Positions 25,173-33,325 of a DNA stretch of 43,408 nt are shown here, in pieces. The stretch's first letter is position 1; every line of letters begins with the position of its first letter. Under the pieces are notes generated by a model. That model was not told the DNA's origin. It made no database searches and was given only the letters and a program-made list of their open reading frames with translations. The translations under genes were made by a program, and so were the position numbers. The stretch lies in the NCBI GenBank assembly GCA_016278615.1, contig JADQBM010000022.1, forward strand, positions 1-43,408, given 5' to 3'. This DNA is from Clostridia bacterium. GTDB lineage: Bacteria; Bacillota; Clostridia; Peptostreptococcales; JAAYPU01.

Positions 25173-26837
25173 CTAATCGAACTCGGTTTGATAAAGATAC
25201 TCTGCAATCTCTTTAAATACGGGGGCAGCAGATTGTCTTCCGGATTTTCCGTCTTCTGCAAAAACTGTAATAACATATTTGGGATTATCTACAGGAATAA
25301 ATCCCGTAAACCATCCGTGCACCACTTCTCGACCATTATAAACAGATTGTGCTGAGCCCGTCTTACCTGCTGCTTGCCAATCAAAAATACGTCCAACATT
25401 ATTAGCCGTCCCACTCTTTACCGTTTCTTCCATCATATTCGTAATGATTTCAGCTGTTGAATGAGTAATAATTCTTTTATAATGGCTCCCTGCCTTCTTT
25501 TCTACTTGGCCATTAGAATTCACGACTTCTTTTATCAATCTAATCCCTTTATCTACTCCTCCATTTGCTATGACAGCTGTCATTCTTGCTGCTTGAAGTG
25601 GTGTAATCAACAGCTCGCCTTGACCTACTGATAGATTTCCAATTCCAGCACCTTTTACTTCATTTGATTTCGGAAGATTGCCCTCATATTCTTCTTCCAA
25701 GGGAATACCCGTCTTTTTACCCAATCCAAATTTTTCGCTCATTTTTAAAATTTCTTCACTTCCAGTTAGTTCACCCAACTGAATAAATGCTGAATTGCAG
25801 GATTTGCTAAAGGATTCAAGTAAAGATAACCTTCCATGGCCGCCTCTTTCAAAAGAAGAGCACTTAATTCTTATGTCGTTAATTTCTTCATATCCCGAGC
25901 AGTCAAAATAATCCCCTTCATCAACAACGCCAGTTTCTAAAGCTGAAGCTGCAACAATAATTTTAAAAATAGAACCTGGTGGATAGCCAACTTGTATGGC
26001 TCTATTGAAGAATTCTTCATTGTCACTTTTAAGATGTTCAGAAATGTTATTGGGATCATAAGAGGGATAGTTTGCACAGACCAACAAATCTCCATTCTTC
26101 GAATCTAAAACCACAGCACTTCCTCTCATTTCATAGCTCTTCAATATTTCTTCAACATGATTTTGAAAATCCATGTCAAGAGTTGTTACAATCCATCCAT
26201 TTTTTTTTGTTTCTTTTACTTGAATACCCAAGCCAGGAATAATATTATTGGCACCATCCACCATGGCATAAATTTCTGGTTTTGAAGCATTTAAAACTGA
26301 TTCAAAACTCTTTTCCAGACCATTTACACCGGTATTATCCCATTGGCTCACATATCCAATTATATGCGCTGCAGGTTGTTTCTCATAATACCTTTTATAT
26401 ACCTGTAGAGGGTAAGTGGGATAATTACCAAACAGATTGGACATTGCTGTTTTATCAATATTACTCATTTTCAAAATTTTATATCTTTTCCCTCCAGCAG
26501 TTCCTAATATTTTAGAGTCTTCTTCAGCAAAGCGTAACATATCCTCCATATTATCTTCATCCATAATTTCTTTGTCTATAAACAAAAGCACTGTATCCTC
26601 AACATTGGTTAGAGGAACCCTATTTCTATCAAAAATTGTTCCTCTGCTGCTAATATGATTGATTTTATATTGATGCTGCGCAATAGCCATTTCTCTATAT
26701 TTATCGCCGTCAATGATCTGGATCAACATTGTCCTGTAAATACATAGTGCCAAAATAAACATCACAACACCATTAAGGACCTGAAGTCTTAATTTTCTTT
26801 TTGCTTTTGCATCTCTCTTCTTTTTCTGCTTTTTCAC
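25173..26837 (-). CDS. Class B penicillin-binding protein (FtsI/PbpI-like transpeptidase)
   Basis: This is a peptidoglycan D,D-transpeptidase of 554 residues with one N-terminal membrane helix (LNGVVMFILALCIYRTMLIQII), a dimerisation domain starting SSRGTIFDRNRVPLTNVED, and catalytic motifs SIFK (Ser289, Lys292), SCN (Ser346-Asn348) and KTG (Lys492-Gly494). It lacks PASTA domains. The GTG at 26837 is chosen because AGGGGAG is seven bases upstream; the longer frame starts at a TTG before that site. It may be a sporulation or septal PBP, since sigK is nearby, but the sequence does not decide. Its stop codon is at the edge of a repeat (TTAAATC-CTAATCG). Confidence 0.9.
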   Translation of the reverse strand: MKKQKKKRDAKAKRKLRLQVLNGVVMFILALCIYRTMLIQIIDGDKYREMAIAQHQYKINHISSRGTIFDRNRVPLTNVEDTVLLFIDKEIMDEDNMEDMLRFAEEDSKILGTAGGKRYKILKMSNIDKTAMSNLFGNYPTYPLQVYKRYYEKQPAAHIIGYVSQWDNTGVNGLEKSFESVLNASKPEIYAMVDGANNIIPGLGIQVKETKKNGWIVTTLDMDFQNHVEEILKSYEMRGSAVVLDSKNGDLLVCANYPSYDPNNISEHLKSDNEEFFNRAIQVGYPPGSIFKIIVAASALETGVVDEGDYFDCSGYEEINDIRIKCSSFERGGHGRLSLLESFSKSCNSAFIQLGELTGSEEILKMSEKFGLGKKTGIPLEEEYEGNLPKSNEVKGAGIGNLSVGQGELLITPLQAARMTAVIANGGVDKGIRLIKEVVNSNGQVEKKAGSHYKRIITHSTAEIITNMMEETVKSGTANNVGRIFDWQAAGKTGSAQSVYNGREVVHGWFTGFIPVDNPKYVITVFAEDGKSGRQSAAPVFKEIAEYLYQTEFD

Positions 26838-26899
26838 GAAACCAACTCCCCTAAACAAAACTATTTTCCGCCAGGAAGCCTTTTTTTATTCAAATTGCA

Positions 26900-26928
26900 T
26901 TGAAAACTCTGTAGAAACTTTCTATAAT
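26900..26928 (+). promoter_or_regulatory. Candidate sigma-A promoter of the DUF1015 gene
   Basis: TTGAAA (26900-26905), 17 bases, TATAAT (26923-26928). The ATG is 31 bp downstream, after AGGAAG. Confidence 0.65.
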
Positions 26929-26958
26929 GAAATAAACAGTTCGTGAAAGGAAGTAAAA

Positions 26959-28212
26959 ATGACAGTAATTAAAACTTTTAAAGCCATTCGACCTTTGTCG
27001 AAATATGCGAAAGACGTTCTCTCTCTACCCTATGATGTTATGAATCGAAACGAAGCTCAAAAGATGGCAGAAAACAACCCTTTTAGCTTTCTCCATATCT
27101 GTCGCTCTGAAATAGACCTTCCCCACATAAGTGATCCTTATTCTGATGAAGTTTACTTTCAAGCAAAAAAAAATCTAAAGGACCTTATAGAAAAAGGTGT
27201 TTTAGTAAAAGAAGAAAAACCCTGCTATTATATTTATAGACAAATTATGGATGGCCGTATTCAAACAGGCCTTGTTGCTTGCGCTTCTATTGATGATTAT
27301 CAAAACAATGTCATCAAAAAACATGAATTTACCCGATATGAAAAAGAAATTGACCGAATTCATCATTTTGATACGTGTAATGCCAATACAGAACCTGTTT
27401 TTCTAACTTACAGAAAAAATGATGAGATCAACAAAATTATTTCGAAGTGGATAACTGATTTTAAACCTGTTTACGATGTTCTTTCACATGATAATATTCA
27501 ACATTTGGTTTGGATTATTGATGATGAAAAAACAACGAATACAATAACAGAACTATTTGAAACTGTTGATGCTCTTTATATTGCAGACGGTCACCATCGA
27601 ACTGCCTCTGCTGTGAAAGTTGGTTTAGAAAGAAGAGAAAAAAATCCTGCTTATGCTGGCAATGAAGAATTCAATTTCTTTCTTTCAGTCATATTTCCTG
27701 ATGAAGATTTGAAAATATTTGATTATAACCGCGCAGTCAGAGATCTAAATGGATTATCTTTTTTAGAGTTTATTAAAAATGTAGAAGAAAAATTTTATCT
27801 AACCTCTTTAAAAGATAGTAAAACACCGTACAGACCCGAAAGCCCTCATACCTTTGGAATGTATCTGGATCATTGTTGGTATAAATTAGAAGCTAAAAAT
27901 GAGATTATTAATGAAAATGATCCCATCAAAAAACTAGATGTTTCCATTTTACAAGATAATCTTTTAGCCCCCATTTTAGGCATAAAAGATCCACGAAAAG
28001 ATCATCGAATAGATTTTATAGGCGGAATTAGAGGATTAAAAGAATTAGAAAGAAGAGTACAAACAGATATGACAGTTGCCTTTGCACTCTATCCTGTTTC
28101 CATAGGAGAATTATTAGCCGTATCTGATAACAATCTGGTAATGCCCCCTAAATCCACATGGTTTGAACCAAAACTAGGAAGTGGATTATTTATTCACGAC
28201 TTGGAAGAGTAA
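26959..28212 (+). CDS. DUF1015 family protein
   Basis: The 417-residue protein starts FKAIRPLSKYAKDVLSLPYDV, the typical opening of DUF1015, and contains the strongly conserved IADGHHRTASA at about residues 211-221 and NPFSFLHICRSEIDLP. The GHHR-type motif recalls the ParB/sulfiredoxin fold used by serine kinases, but that relation is my inference. In many Clostridia DUF1015 genes neighbour serine biosynthesis genes; none is seen here. It has its own promoter and is monocistronic, converging on a lacI-type gene with a complete repeat element between them. Confidence 0.88.
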   Translation: MTVIKTFKAIRPLSKYAKDVLSLPYDVMNRNEAQKMAENNPFSFLHICRSEIDLPHISDPYSDEVYFQAKKNLKDLIEKGVLVKEEKPCYYIYRQIMDGRIQTGLVACASIDDYQNNVIKKHEFTRYEKEIDRIHHFDTCNANTEPVFLTYRKNDEINKIISKWITDFKPVYDVLSHDNIQHLVWIIDDEKTTNTITELFETVDALYIADGHHRTASAVKVGLERREKNPAYAGNEEFNFFLSVIFPDEDLKIFDYNRAVRDLNGLSFLEFIKNVEEKFYLTSLKDSKTPYRPESPHTFGMYLDHCWYKLEAKNEIINENDPIKKLDVSILQDNLLAPILGIKDPRKDHRIDFIGGIRGLKELERRVQTDMTVAFALYPVSIGELLAVSDNNLVMPPKSTWFEPKLGSGLFIHDLEE

Positions 28213-28233
28213 TACAACCATAAAATAAGAAAA

Positions 28234-28364
28234 AGATAATAGATAACAGATTATAGATAATAGTGGCGGAGGATTTTGTTTCACAAAATCTTTAAATAAA
28301 AAGAAAGTTTTGCATTTGCAAAACTCACCTTAACTGTTATCTATTAATTTTTATCTATTATCTT
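28234..28364. repeat. Complete heptad/hairpin element (type copy)
   Basis: This is the cleanest complete copy. Left heptads at 28234-28261 are AGATAAT, AGATAAC, AGATTAT, AGATAAT, then AGTGGCG-GAGG. The left hairpin is GATTTTGT-TTC-ACAAAATC (28272-28290). A short middle leads to the right hairpin AGTTTTGC-ATTT-GCAAAACT (28306-28325), then CACCTTAACTG and heptads TTATCTA, TTAATTT, TTATCTA, TTATCTT (28337-28364). The ends are inverted repeats of each other. It fills the gap between two convergent genes. Confidence 0.88.
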
Positions 28365-28372
28365 TCTTTTTC

Positions 28373-29419
28373 CTACTCTTCTTCGTGATAGCGCAATGTC
28401 ACCTTATCTTCTTCTTTTTTTTCAGCAGAGCTTTCTCTTTCTATTAGATTATGGGGCAAAATGACGATATTATCTCCAGATTTTACACCGTTTATTCGGT
28501 CAATAATCATTTTTACAGCCACGGTTCCGATATTAAACAAAGGTTGATGTATGACCGTAAGTTTGGGTCTATAAATCGAAGCAAAGCGGATATCGTTGAA
28601 TCCTACTACGGACACATCCTTTGGAACATGAAAATCATTATCCTTTAGTGCATTGATGGCTCCGATTGCCATAACATCACTGGTTGCAAATATCGCTGTA
28701 GGTACATCATTTTCTGTAATAAAATTTTTCACAATTTGATAGCTGTTTTCTATACTGAAATCTCCATATCTCACATAATTCTTATTCACTTCAATTCCAT
28801 ACTCCATTAAAGCTTGCTTATAACCTTTATATTGTTCCAATCCAAAGGCATCCACATCAATACTGTTACGAATTAATGCAATTTTTTGGTGGCCTTTCTC
28901 AAGCAAATAATGAGTCAGTTCATAAGCTGCCTTATAATTATCAATTGAGACAGATGGAATGGTTAATTTACTGGTATTTCTGTTAACCATTACAACAGGA
29001 ATATCCATTTTTGTTATATGTTCAACAACTGTATTTTCTAATTTCCACGACATAAAAATAATGCCTTCAACTTGCTTCGCATAAAAAAGGTCCAAATATC
29101 GGCTTTCCAATTCGTGGCTTCCACGTGTATTACACACAATAATATCATACTGATAGGTTCTGGTTATTTCCTCTATTCCGTTCATTATTTCCCCTAAGAA
29201 ATAACTGGACATATCTGGTACCACAACACCAATAAGGCGGCTTTTTTTCATAACAAGACTTCTGGCAACAGGATTTGGACGAAACTCAAGTTCGGTAATA
29301 ACCTCCAGCACCCGCTCCCGTACCAATTCACTAACCTGATCTGAATTATTTATAACACGAGATACCGTAGCAATGGATACACCTGCTTTTTCTGCAACTT
29401 CTTTAATAGTCACTTTCAT
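28373..29419 (-). CDS. LacI family transcriptional regulator
   Basis: The 348-residue protein has an N-terminal LacI helix-turn-helix (TIKEVAEKAGVSIATVSRVIN) with the hinge region FRPNPVARSLVMKKSRLIGVVVPD, followed by a periplasmic-binding-like sensor domain (SVSIDNYKAAYELTHYLLEKGH and VSVVGFNDIRFASIYRPKLTVIHQP). The C terminus is unusually charged (ERESSAEKKEEDKVTLRYHEEE). The effector sugar cannot be told; no sugar-use genes are beside it. GAGGTG precedes the ATG. A near-perfect LacI/CcpA-type palindrome lies 60 bp upstream, so autoregulation is likely. Confidence 0.92.
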   Translation of the reverse strand: MKVTIKEVAEKAGVSIATVSRVINNSDQVSELVRERVLEVITELEFRPNPVARSLVMKKSRLIGVVVPDMSSYFLGEIMNGIEEITRTYQYDIIVCNTRGSHELESRYLDLFYAKQVEGIIFMSWKLENTVVEHITKMDIPVVMVNRNTSKLTIPSVSIDNYKAAYELTHYLLEKGHQKIALIRNSIDVDAFGLEQYKGYKQALMEYGIEVNKNYVRYGDFSIENSYQIVKNFITENDVPTAIFATSDVMAIGAINALKDNDFHVPKDVSVVGFNDIRFASIYRPKLTVIHQPLFNIGTVAVKMIIDRINGVKSGDNIVILPHNLIERESSAEKKEEDKVTLRYHEEE

Positions 29420-29478
29420 TTATTACACCTCAAATTTAATTGATTGATTAAGCTTTATCTTTGTTGATAAAATATAAA

Positions 29479-29492
29479 TGGTAACGTTTTCA
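29479..29492. promoter_or_regulatory. LacI/CcpA-type operator upstream of the lacI-type gene
   Basis: TGAAAACGTTACCA on the minus strand (TGGTAACGTTTTCA on plus) has the central CG and the flanking AA/TT of LacI-family operators, and matches the cre consensus TGWAANCGNTNWCA at all but one position. It lies just downstream of a TATAAT (29506-29501) and 60 bp before the start codon. Confidence 0.55.
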
Positions 29493-29515
29493 TCCAATTT
29501 ATTATAACACGTTGT

Positions 29516-30184
29516 TTAAATGATTACATTATTTTTTTCCTTTATATATAAAAGAATTTCTTCCACAACTCTTCGGGTATCTTTTCCAGTTGTATCTATT
29601 TCTATTGCATCTTTAGATTTACATAATGGATTTATTTCTCTTTCCATATCCCCTTGATCCCTCTTGATCAAATCTTGACGAATGTCTTCTATAGAAGTTT
29701 GGAATCCTTTTTCTTTCATCTCCAACCATCTTCGATAGGCTCTTTCCTCTATTGATGCCGTCAAAAAAACTTTATAGTCTGCATCTGGAAAAACATTGGT
29801 CCCAATGTCTCTTCCATCCATAACAATACTTTTACTTTGTCCTATTTGCCTTTGAATAGCCACCAGTTTTTCCCGTACTATTCCAATTGCAGATACTGCA
29901 GATACCGAGTTATTTATTTCAGGTGATCTGATTTGCAGGTTTACGTTTTCACCATCCAAATAGATCGCTTCATTCATAAAATCAATTTGAGTAGATTGAA
30001 GAATCTCCTGAATTTTATCTGTTTCAGAAAGATTAGTTTTTAATTTAATAAGTTTAAGGGTTATGGCTCTATACATAGCGCCGGTATCAATGTATTTAAT
30101 TTTTAAAATTGAAGCAATTTTTTTTGCGATGGTACTTTTGCCGGCTCCTGCGGGTCCATCAATAGCAATAATTATTTTTTTCAT
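29516..30184 (-). CDS. cmk: Cytidylate kinase
   Basis: This enzyme phosphorylates CMP and dCMP. The P-loop GPAGAGKST is at residues 10-18, followed by YIDTGAMYRAITLK; VMDGRDIGTNVFPDADYKVFLTAS and RRWLEMKEKG are the other family motifs. The length of 222 residues is typical. The start is one base past the mnmM stop, with GGGGGAAG before it, so the two genes are coupled. In many Clostridia cmk is followed by plsC or ispH; here it is followed by a regulator promoter. Confidence 0.95.
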   Translation of the reverse strand: MKKIIIAIDGPAGAGKSTIAKKIASILKIKYIDTGAMYRAITLKLIKLKTNLSETDKIQEILQSTQIDFMNEAIYLDGENVNLQIRSPEINNSVSAVSAIGIVREKLVAIQRQIGQSKSIVMDGRDIGTNVFPDADYKVFLTASIEERAYRRWLEMKEKGFQTSIEDIRQDLIKRDQGDMEREINPLCKSKDAIEIDTTGKDTRRVVEEILLYIKEKNNVII

Positions 30185-30775
30185 TTATTCTTCTTCCCCC
30201 TTCTTTTTCTTAGTGATAAGCAGAAGGCTTGGTGGTTGGTTTTTTTGATTGACCATATCAAGATACAGTGTATGGTATTTTTTTGAATCTAGGTGTTGAG
30301 CAAAATCTAATACTGCCTCCTTTTCAACACATGCCTTGTCGTGCCCTTCATAAATCAAAATTGAAATAAGTCCATTGACTTTTAGTAAATTCAAACACCC
30401 TTCCAATGCCAGCAAAGTACTCTTGGTTTCCGTTGTAATGGCATGATTGCCTTTAGGCAAATACCCTAGATTAAAAACAGCAGCACAGATAGGCTCATGA
30501 ATATAATCTTGAATATTCTCATGGGAATCATTAATCAAGACAATTCCATCCATAGACATTTTTTCTTTTTCCAATAGCATTTTTGTTCTATTCAAAGCTT
30601 CTTGCTGAATGTCAAAGGCATATACTTTTCCTTTTTCACCTACTAATTTAGCAATCATCAAGGTATCCTGACCATTGCCCATGGTTGCATCCACTACGAC
30701 CTCTCCTTGAGGTACATATTGGGTTAAAAAAAACGAATTCACTTCTGTTAAATGTACAATAAAATTATTTTCCAC
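30185..30775 (-). CDS. mnmM: SAM-dependent tRNA methyltransferase, MnmM/YtqB family
   Basis: The 196-residue Rossmann methyltransferase has the SAM motif VVDATMGNGQDTLMIAKLVG and the family-specific NLGYLPKGNHAITTETKSTLLAL. This is the YtqB type (rRNA_methylase Pfam family), whose Bacillus member was shown to be MnmM, which makes the methylation step to 5-methylaminomethyluridine in tRNA wobble positions. The start is GTG at 30775, close after AGGTGG. It overlaps no neighbour and is directly followed by cmk. Confidence 0.88.
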   Translation of the reverse strand: MENNFIVHLTEVNSFFLTQYVPQGEVVVDATMGNGQDTLMIAKLVGEKGKVYAFDIQQEALNRTKMLLEKEKMSMDGIVLINDSHENIQDYIHEPICAAVFNLGYLPKGNHAITTETKSTLLALEGCLNLLKVNGLISILIYEGHDKACVEKEAVLDFAQHLDSKKYHTLYLDMVNQKNQPPSLLLITKKKKGEEE

Positions 30776-30795
30776 GCTACCACCTATTGTCTTCT

Positions 30796-31218
30796 TTATC
30801 TTTTACAACTGCATTCTGTATTAAAGCATTCCTTAATATCCAAAAGAACATATTGTTTTTCAAATGTTATATCTGCTCCTATTTTTTCCATGGCTTCATT
30901 GCTGAGGACACTCTTATTCACACGCATTATATTTATATTTTTTAATTCTGCGGCATTTATCAATGCTCTTAAAAGAAAATCTTTATAGAGTTCTTTTTCT
31001 TGTTCATTTGAAATAAAAACTTCTAATTCTTTAACCCATGCAGTATTGTCTATTATTTCATAATATCCAAATCCCAATAGCATGTTGTTTTCTATCATCA
31101 CGAAACAATCGCCATTCAAATTCAGCATTTCTGTCTCATTGACATGTATCCCATGTAACTTTGCGCCTTTTTTTAAATCCATCCAATGATTCTCTTTAAT
31201 TTTGCATATTTCAAGCAT
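30796..31218 (-). CDS. GNAT-like small protein, function unknown
   Basis: The 140-residue product has an alternating strand/helix pattern with NNMLLGFGYYEIIDNTAWVKELEVFIS, which resembles the central strands of the GNAT acetyltransferase fold, and a helix YKDFLLRALINAAELKN. I do not see a clear acetyl-CoA pyrophosphate loop (Q/RxxGxG/A), so an inactive or divergent member is possible. AAAGGAAG precedes the ATG. It lies between the pseudouridine synthase gene and mnmM, in a cluster otherwise about RNA modification. Confidence 0.6.
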   Translation of the reverse strand: MLEICKIKENHWMDLKKGAKLHGIHVNETEMLNLNGDCFVMIENNMLLGFGYYEIIDNTAWVKELEVFISNEQEKELYKDFLLRALINAAELKNINIMRVNKSVLSNEAMEKIGADITFEKQYVLLDIKECFNTECSCKR

Positions 31219-31261
31219 GTGAACTTCCTTTCAGTTATTCATACTAATCTTAAATTTTCCT

Positions 31262-31966
31262 TTATATTTCCTGAAGATAGTCAATTTCTTGTTTCGTAAG
31301 CTTTCGATAATGTCCACTTTTTAGTTTCCCTAATTTCAACTCTCCTAAAGCAATTCTCTCCAGTTCTATAACTTTATGGCCTACTGCTTTAAACATACGC
31401 CTAACTTGTCTGTTTTTACCTTCATGAATTTTAATTTCTACGATAGAACAGTTCTGCTTATATTCTGTAATCTTAGCAAAAGCCTCTGCTGTTATGTATC
31501 CCCCGATGTCAACCCCTCTTGTCAGTTTTTCTATATCTCCCTGGGTTATCATTCCTTGAACCATTGCTAAATAAGTCTTATATATTTTATGTTTAGGATG
31601 TGTTAGCTTGTACGACATCTGCCCATCATTTGTCATTATTAGAAGCCCCGAAGTATTGTTATCAAGCCTTCCTACTGGAAAAACCCTTGTATCCAAGTCT
31701 GTTAACAGATCCATAACGGTGGGTCTGTCCTGCTCATCCGAAACAGTTGTAATATATCCTACAGGTTTATTTAAAACAATATATACCATCCTTTCATCTA
31801 TTTTAATCAGCTGATTATCCAACTCAACTCGGTCATCTTCTTTTACAGTATATCCCATCTGATCCATGACAACGCCGTTAATCTTCACTCTTTTATTTCT
31901 AATCAATTCTTCTGCATTTCTTCTTGAAGTGATGCCACAAGAAGCAATATATTTTTGAAGTCTCAT
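31262..31966 (-). CDS. rluB: rRNA pseudouridine synthase, RsuA/RluB/E/F family
   Basis: The 234-residue enzyme has an N-terminal S4 RNA-binding domain (RLQKYIASCGITSRRNAEELI) and the catalytic motif FPVGRLDNNTSGLLIMTND with the active aspartate, then KTYLAMVQG and EGKNRQVRRMFKAVGH. In Clostridia the gene before mnmM/cmk is usually annotated RluB, for 23S rRNA; the RsuA alternative cannot be excluded from sequence alone. AGAGAGGA precedes the ATG. Confidence 0.92.
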   Translation of the reverse strand: MRLQKYIASCGITSRRNAEELIRNKRVKINGVVMDQMGYTVKEDDRVELDNQLIKIDERMVYIVLNKPVGYITTVSDEQDRPTVMDLLTDLDTRVFPVGRLDNNTSGLLIMTNDGQMSYKLTHPKHKIYKTYLAMVQGMITQGDIEKLTRGVDIGGYITAEAFAKITEYKQNCSIVEIKIHEGKNRQVRRMFKAVGHKVIELERIALGELKLGKLKSGHYRKLTKQEIDYLQEI

Positions 31967-32001
31967 AACAATTCCTCTCTATAATTGAGTACACTTATTA
32001 C

Positions 32002-32031
32002 AATGGAAGTTCCTATATAGAAACTTCCATT
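32002..32031. other. Inverted repeat between rluB and oxidoreductase gene
   Basis: AATGGAAGTT (32002-32011), a 10-base loop, AACTTCCATT (32022-32031). It lies 14 bp after the oxidoreductase stop codon and may terminate that operon, but there is no T run. The words AATGGAAGTT also occur at the right hairpins of the 7-kb elements, so it may be a remnant of that family. Confidence 0.5.
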
Positions 32032-32044
32032 AAGTACAATTATA

Positions 32045-33325
32045 TTAAATAATTCTATCCTTGTATATATTTTTCAAATCAAATCTATTTATTCTCTTCT
32101 CGATAATCTTTGTATCCGTGGTGTAAAGCTTCTTCTCTTTCATCCTTTTAAAATAATCTGAACCTGCGAAGGTGTATCGGGTCATAAGTCCTTCTTTTTT
32201 GTGAATGTTTTCGTTTGCATACGCTATTAAATCACCAATTGCTATTTGATCTGGAATATTCAACATTCGGATACCTTTTAAATACCTGACACTATTGTGT
32301 CCAGCCAAAGAACCCGTAGTAATGGCTTCTGTGTGACCTACAAAAAGACCTGATTTTTCACCTGCACAGAACAAATTATCGATGCCTTTCATTTTCATAA
32401 AATCATTTCTTGGTGCGATAGATAAGTATCGAATAGAATTTCCTTTGCTACCCGCATAAGGATCAATATACCTTGCATTTTCCAATCCCAGTATTTCACG
32501 AAGCTTATCTAATGGGTAAAACGGTGTCATGAGTTTTGCATGCCCCGTGTCCAAAAGAATGATATTTTCCGCATACTCTTTTAATGCATATTGCTGACAG
32601 ACTTTCAAATCTAATTTTTCTTCATGAACATCTTCTTTGCTTAAGGGCAAAATGACGACCCCCTTACGATTCAGATCATCAACAATGGATTCGCTTAAGG
32701 AACCTTTTTCTAGCTTACACGAGCCACTGAACGCGCCGTAGGACCCATCTTTTCTTTGCCCCATTATGTCATCGATGCCAGCCTTTCTGCTTATACTGAC
32801 TCTCGGGCCAAAAGAAGGACATCTTAAAATACACATACAGCACCCTTTACCATACTCCAAGCAGTTGCCCATGGGCCCTGTTGAACCCGTACATTCAATA
32901 AACACGTCTCCCTCTATCTTAGTATCATCGGCAAGAATTACAGCTGTAATAACAGAGTCTTTCTTTTCTATATCCACCGCTCTTGCTTCTGTCATAATAT
33001 GAATGCCTAACTCCTTAAGGTATTTTTTAACATAAGCTTCTATTTTAGAAACATCATACAAGCTCGCATGTTTATGTCCTGGGAAATCAATATTGACATG
33101 TCGTGATAATTTATCCGTTATATTAAAAAGATCACCGGCACCCAAAAGAATATTTTCTTCAGTAGCCGTGTATCTTCCATTGTTACGCATAATACCTCCA
33201 ACATTACCTAATCCTAAAATCATATCTGTTCTTTCCAGCATGGTGACTTCTGCTCCCGCCTTTTTTGCTGTAACAGCAGCGGCACATCCAGCCCAACCTG
33301 CGCCAATAATCACAACTTTATACAT
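32045..33325 (-). CDS. FAD-dependent oxidoreductase with cysteine cluster, uncharacterised
   Basis: The 426-residue protein opens with an FAD-binding Rossmann motif VVIIGAGWAGCAAAVTAKKAG and a GGIMRNNGRYTATEEN loop. It ends with a second FAD contact, GIDNLFCAGEKSGLFVGHTEAITTGSLAGHNS, of the kind found in GidA/TrmFO-like flavoproteins. Between them is an unusual cysteine-rich segment with Cys145, Cys155, Cys162, Cys163, Cys165 and Cys169 (CLEYGKGCCMCILRCPSFGPR), which could bind a metal cluster or form a redox disulfide. It starts on the base after the stop codon of the next gene, with AAAGGGGGCC in that gene's last codons. Substrate unknown. Confidence 0.8.
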   Translation of the reverse strand: MYKVVIIGAGWAGCAAAVTAKKAGAEVTMLERTDMILGLGNVGGIMRNNGRYTATEENILLGAGDLFNITDKLSRHVNIDFPGHKHASLYDVSKIEAYVKKYLKELGIHIMTEARAVDIEKKDSVITAVILADDTKIEGDVFIECTGSTGPMGNCLEYGKGCCMCILRCPSFGPRVSISRKAGIDDIMGQRKDGSYGAFSGSCKLEKGSLSESIVDDLNRKGVVILPLSKEDVHEEKLDLKVCQQYALKEYAENIILLDTGHAKLMTPFYPLDKLREILGLENARYIDPYAGSKGNSIRYLSIAPRNDFMKMKGIDNLFCAGEKSGLFVGHTEAITTGSLAGHNSVRYLKGIRMLNIPDQIAIGDLIAYANENIHKKEGLMTRYTFAGSDYFKRMKEKKLYTTDTKIIEKRINRFDLKNIYKDRII

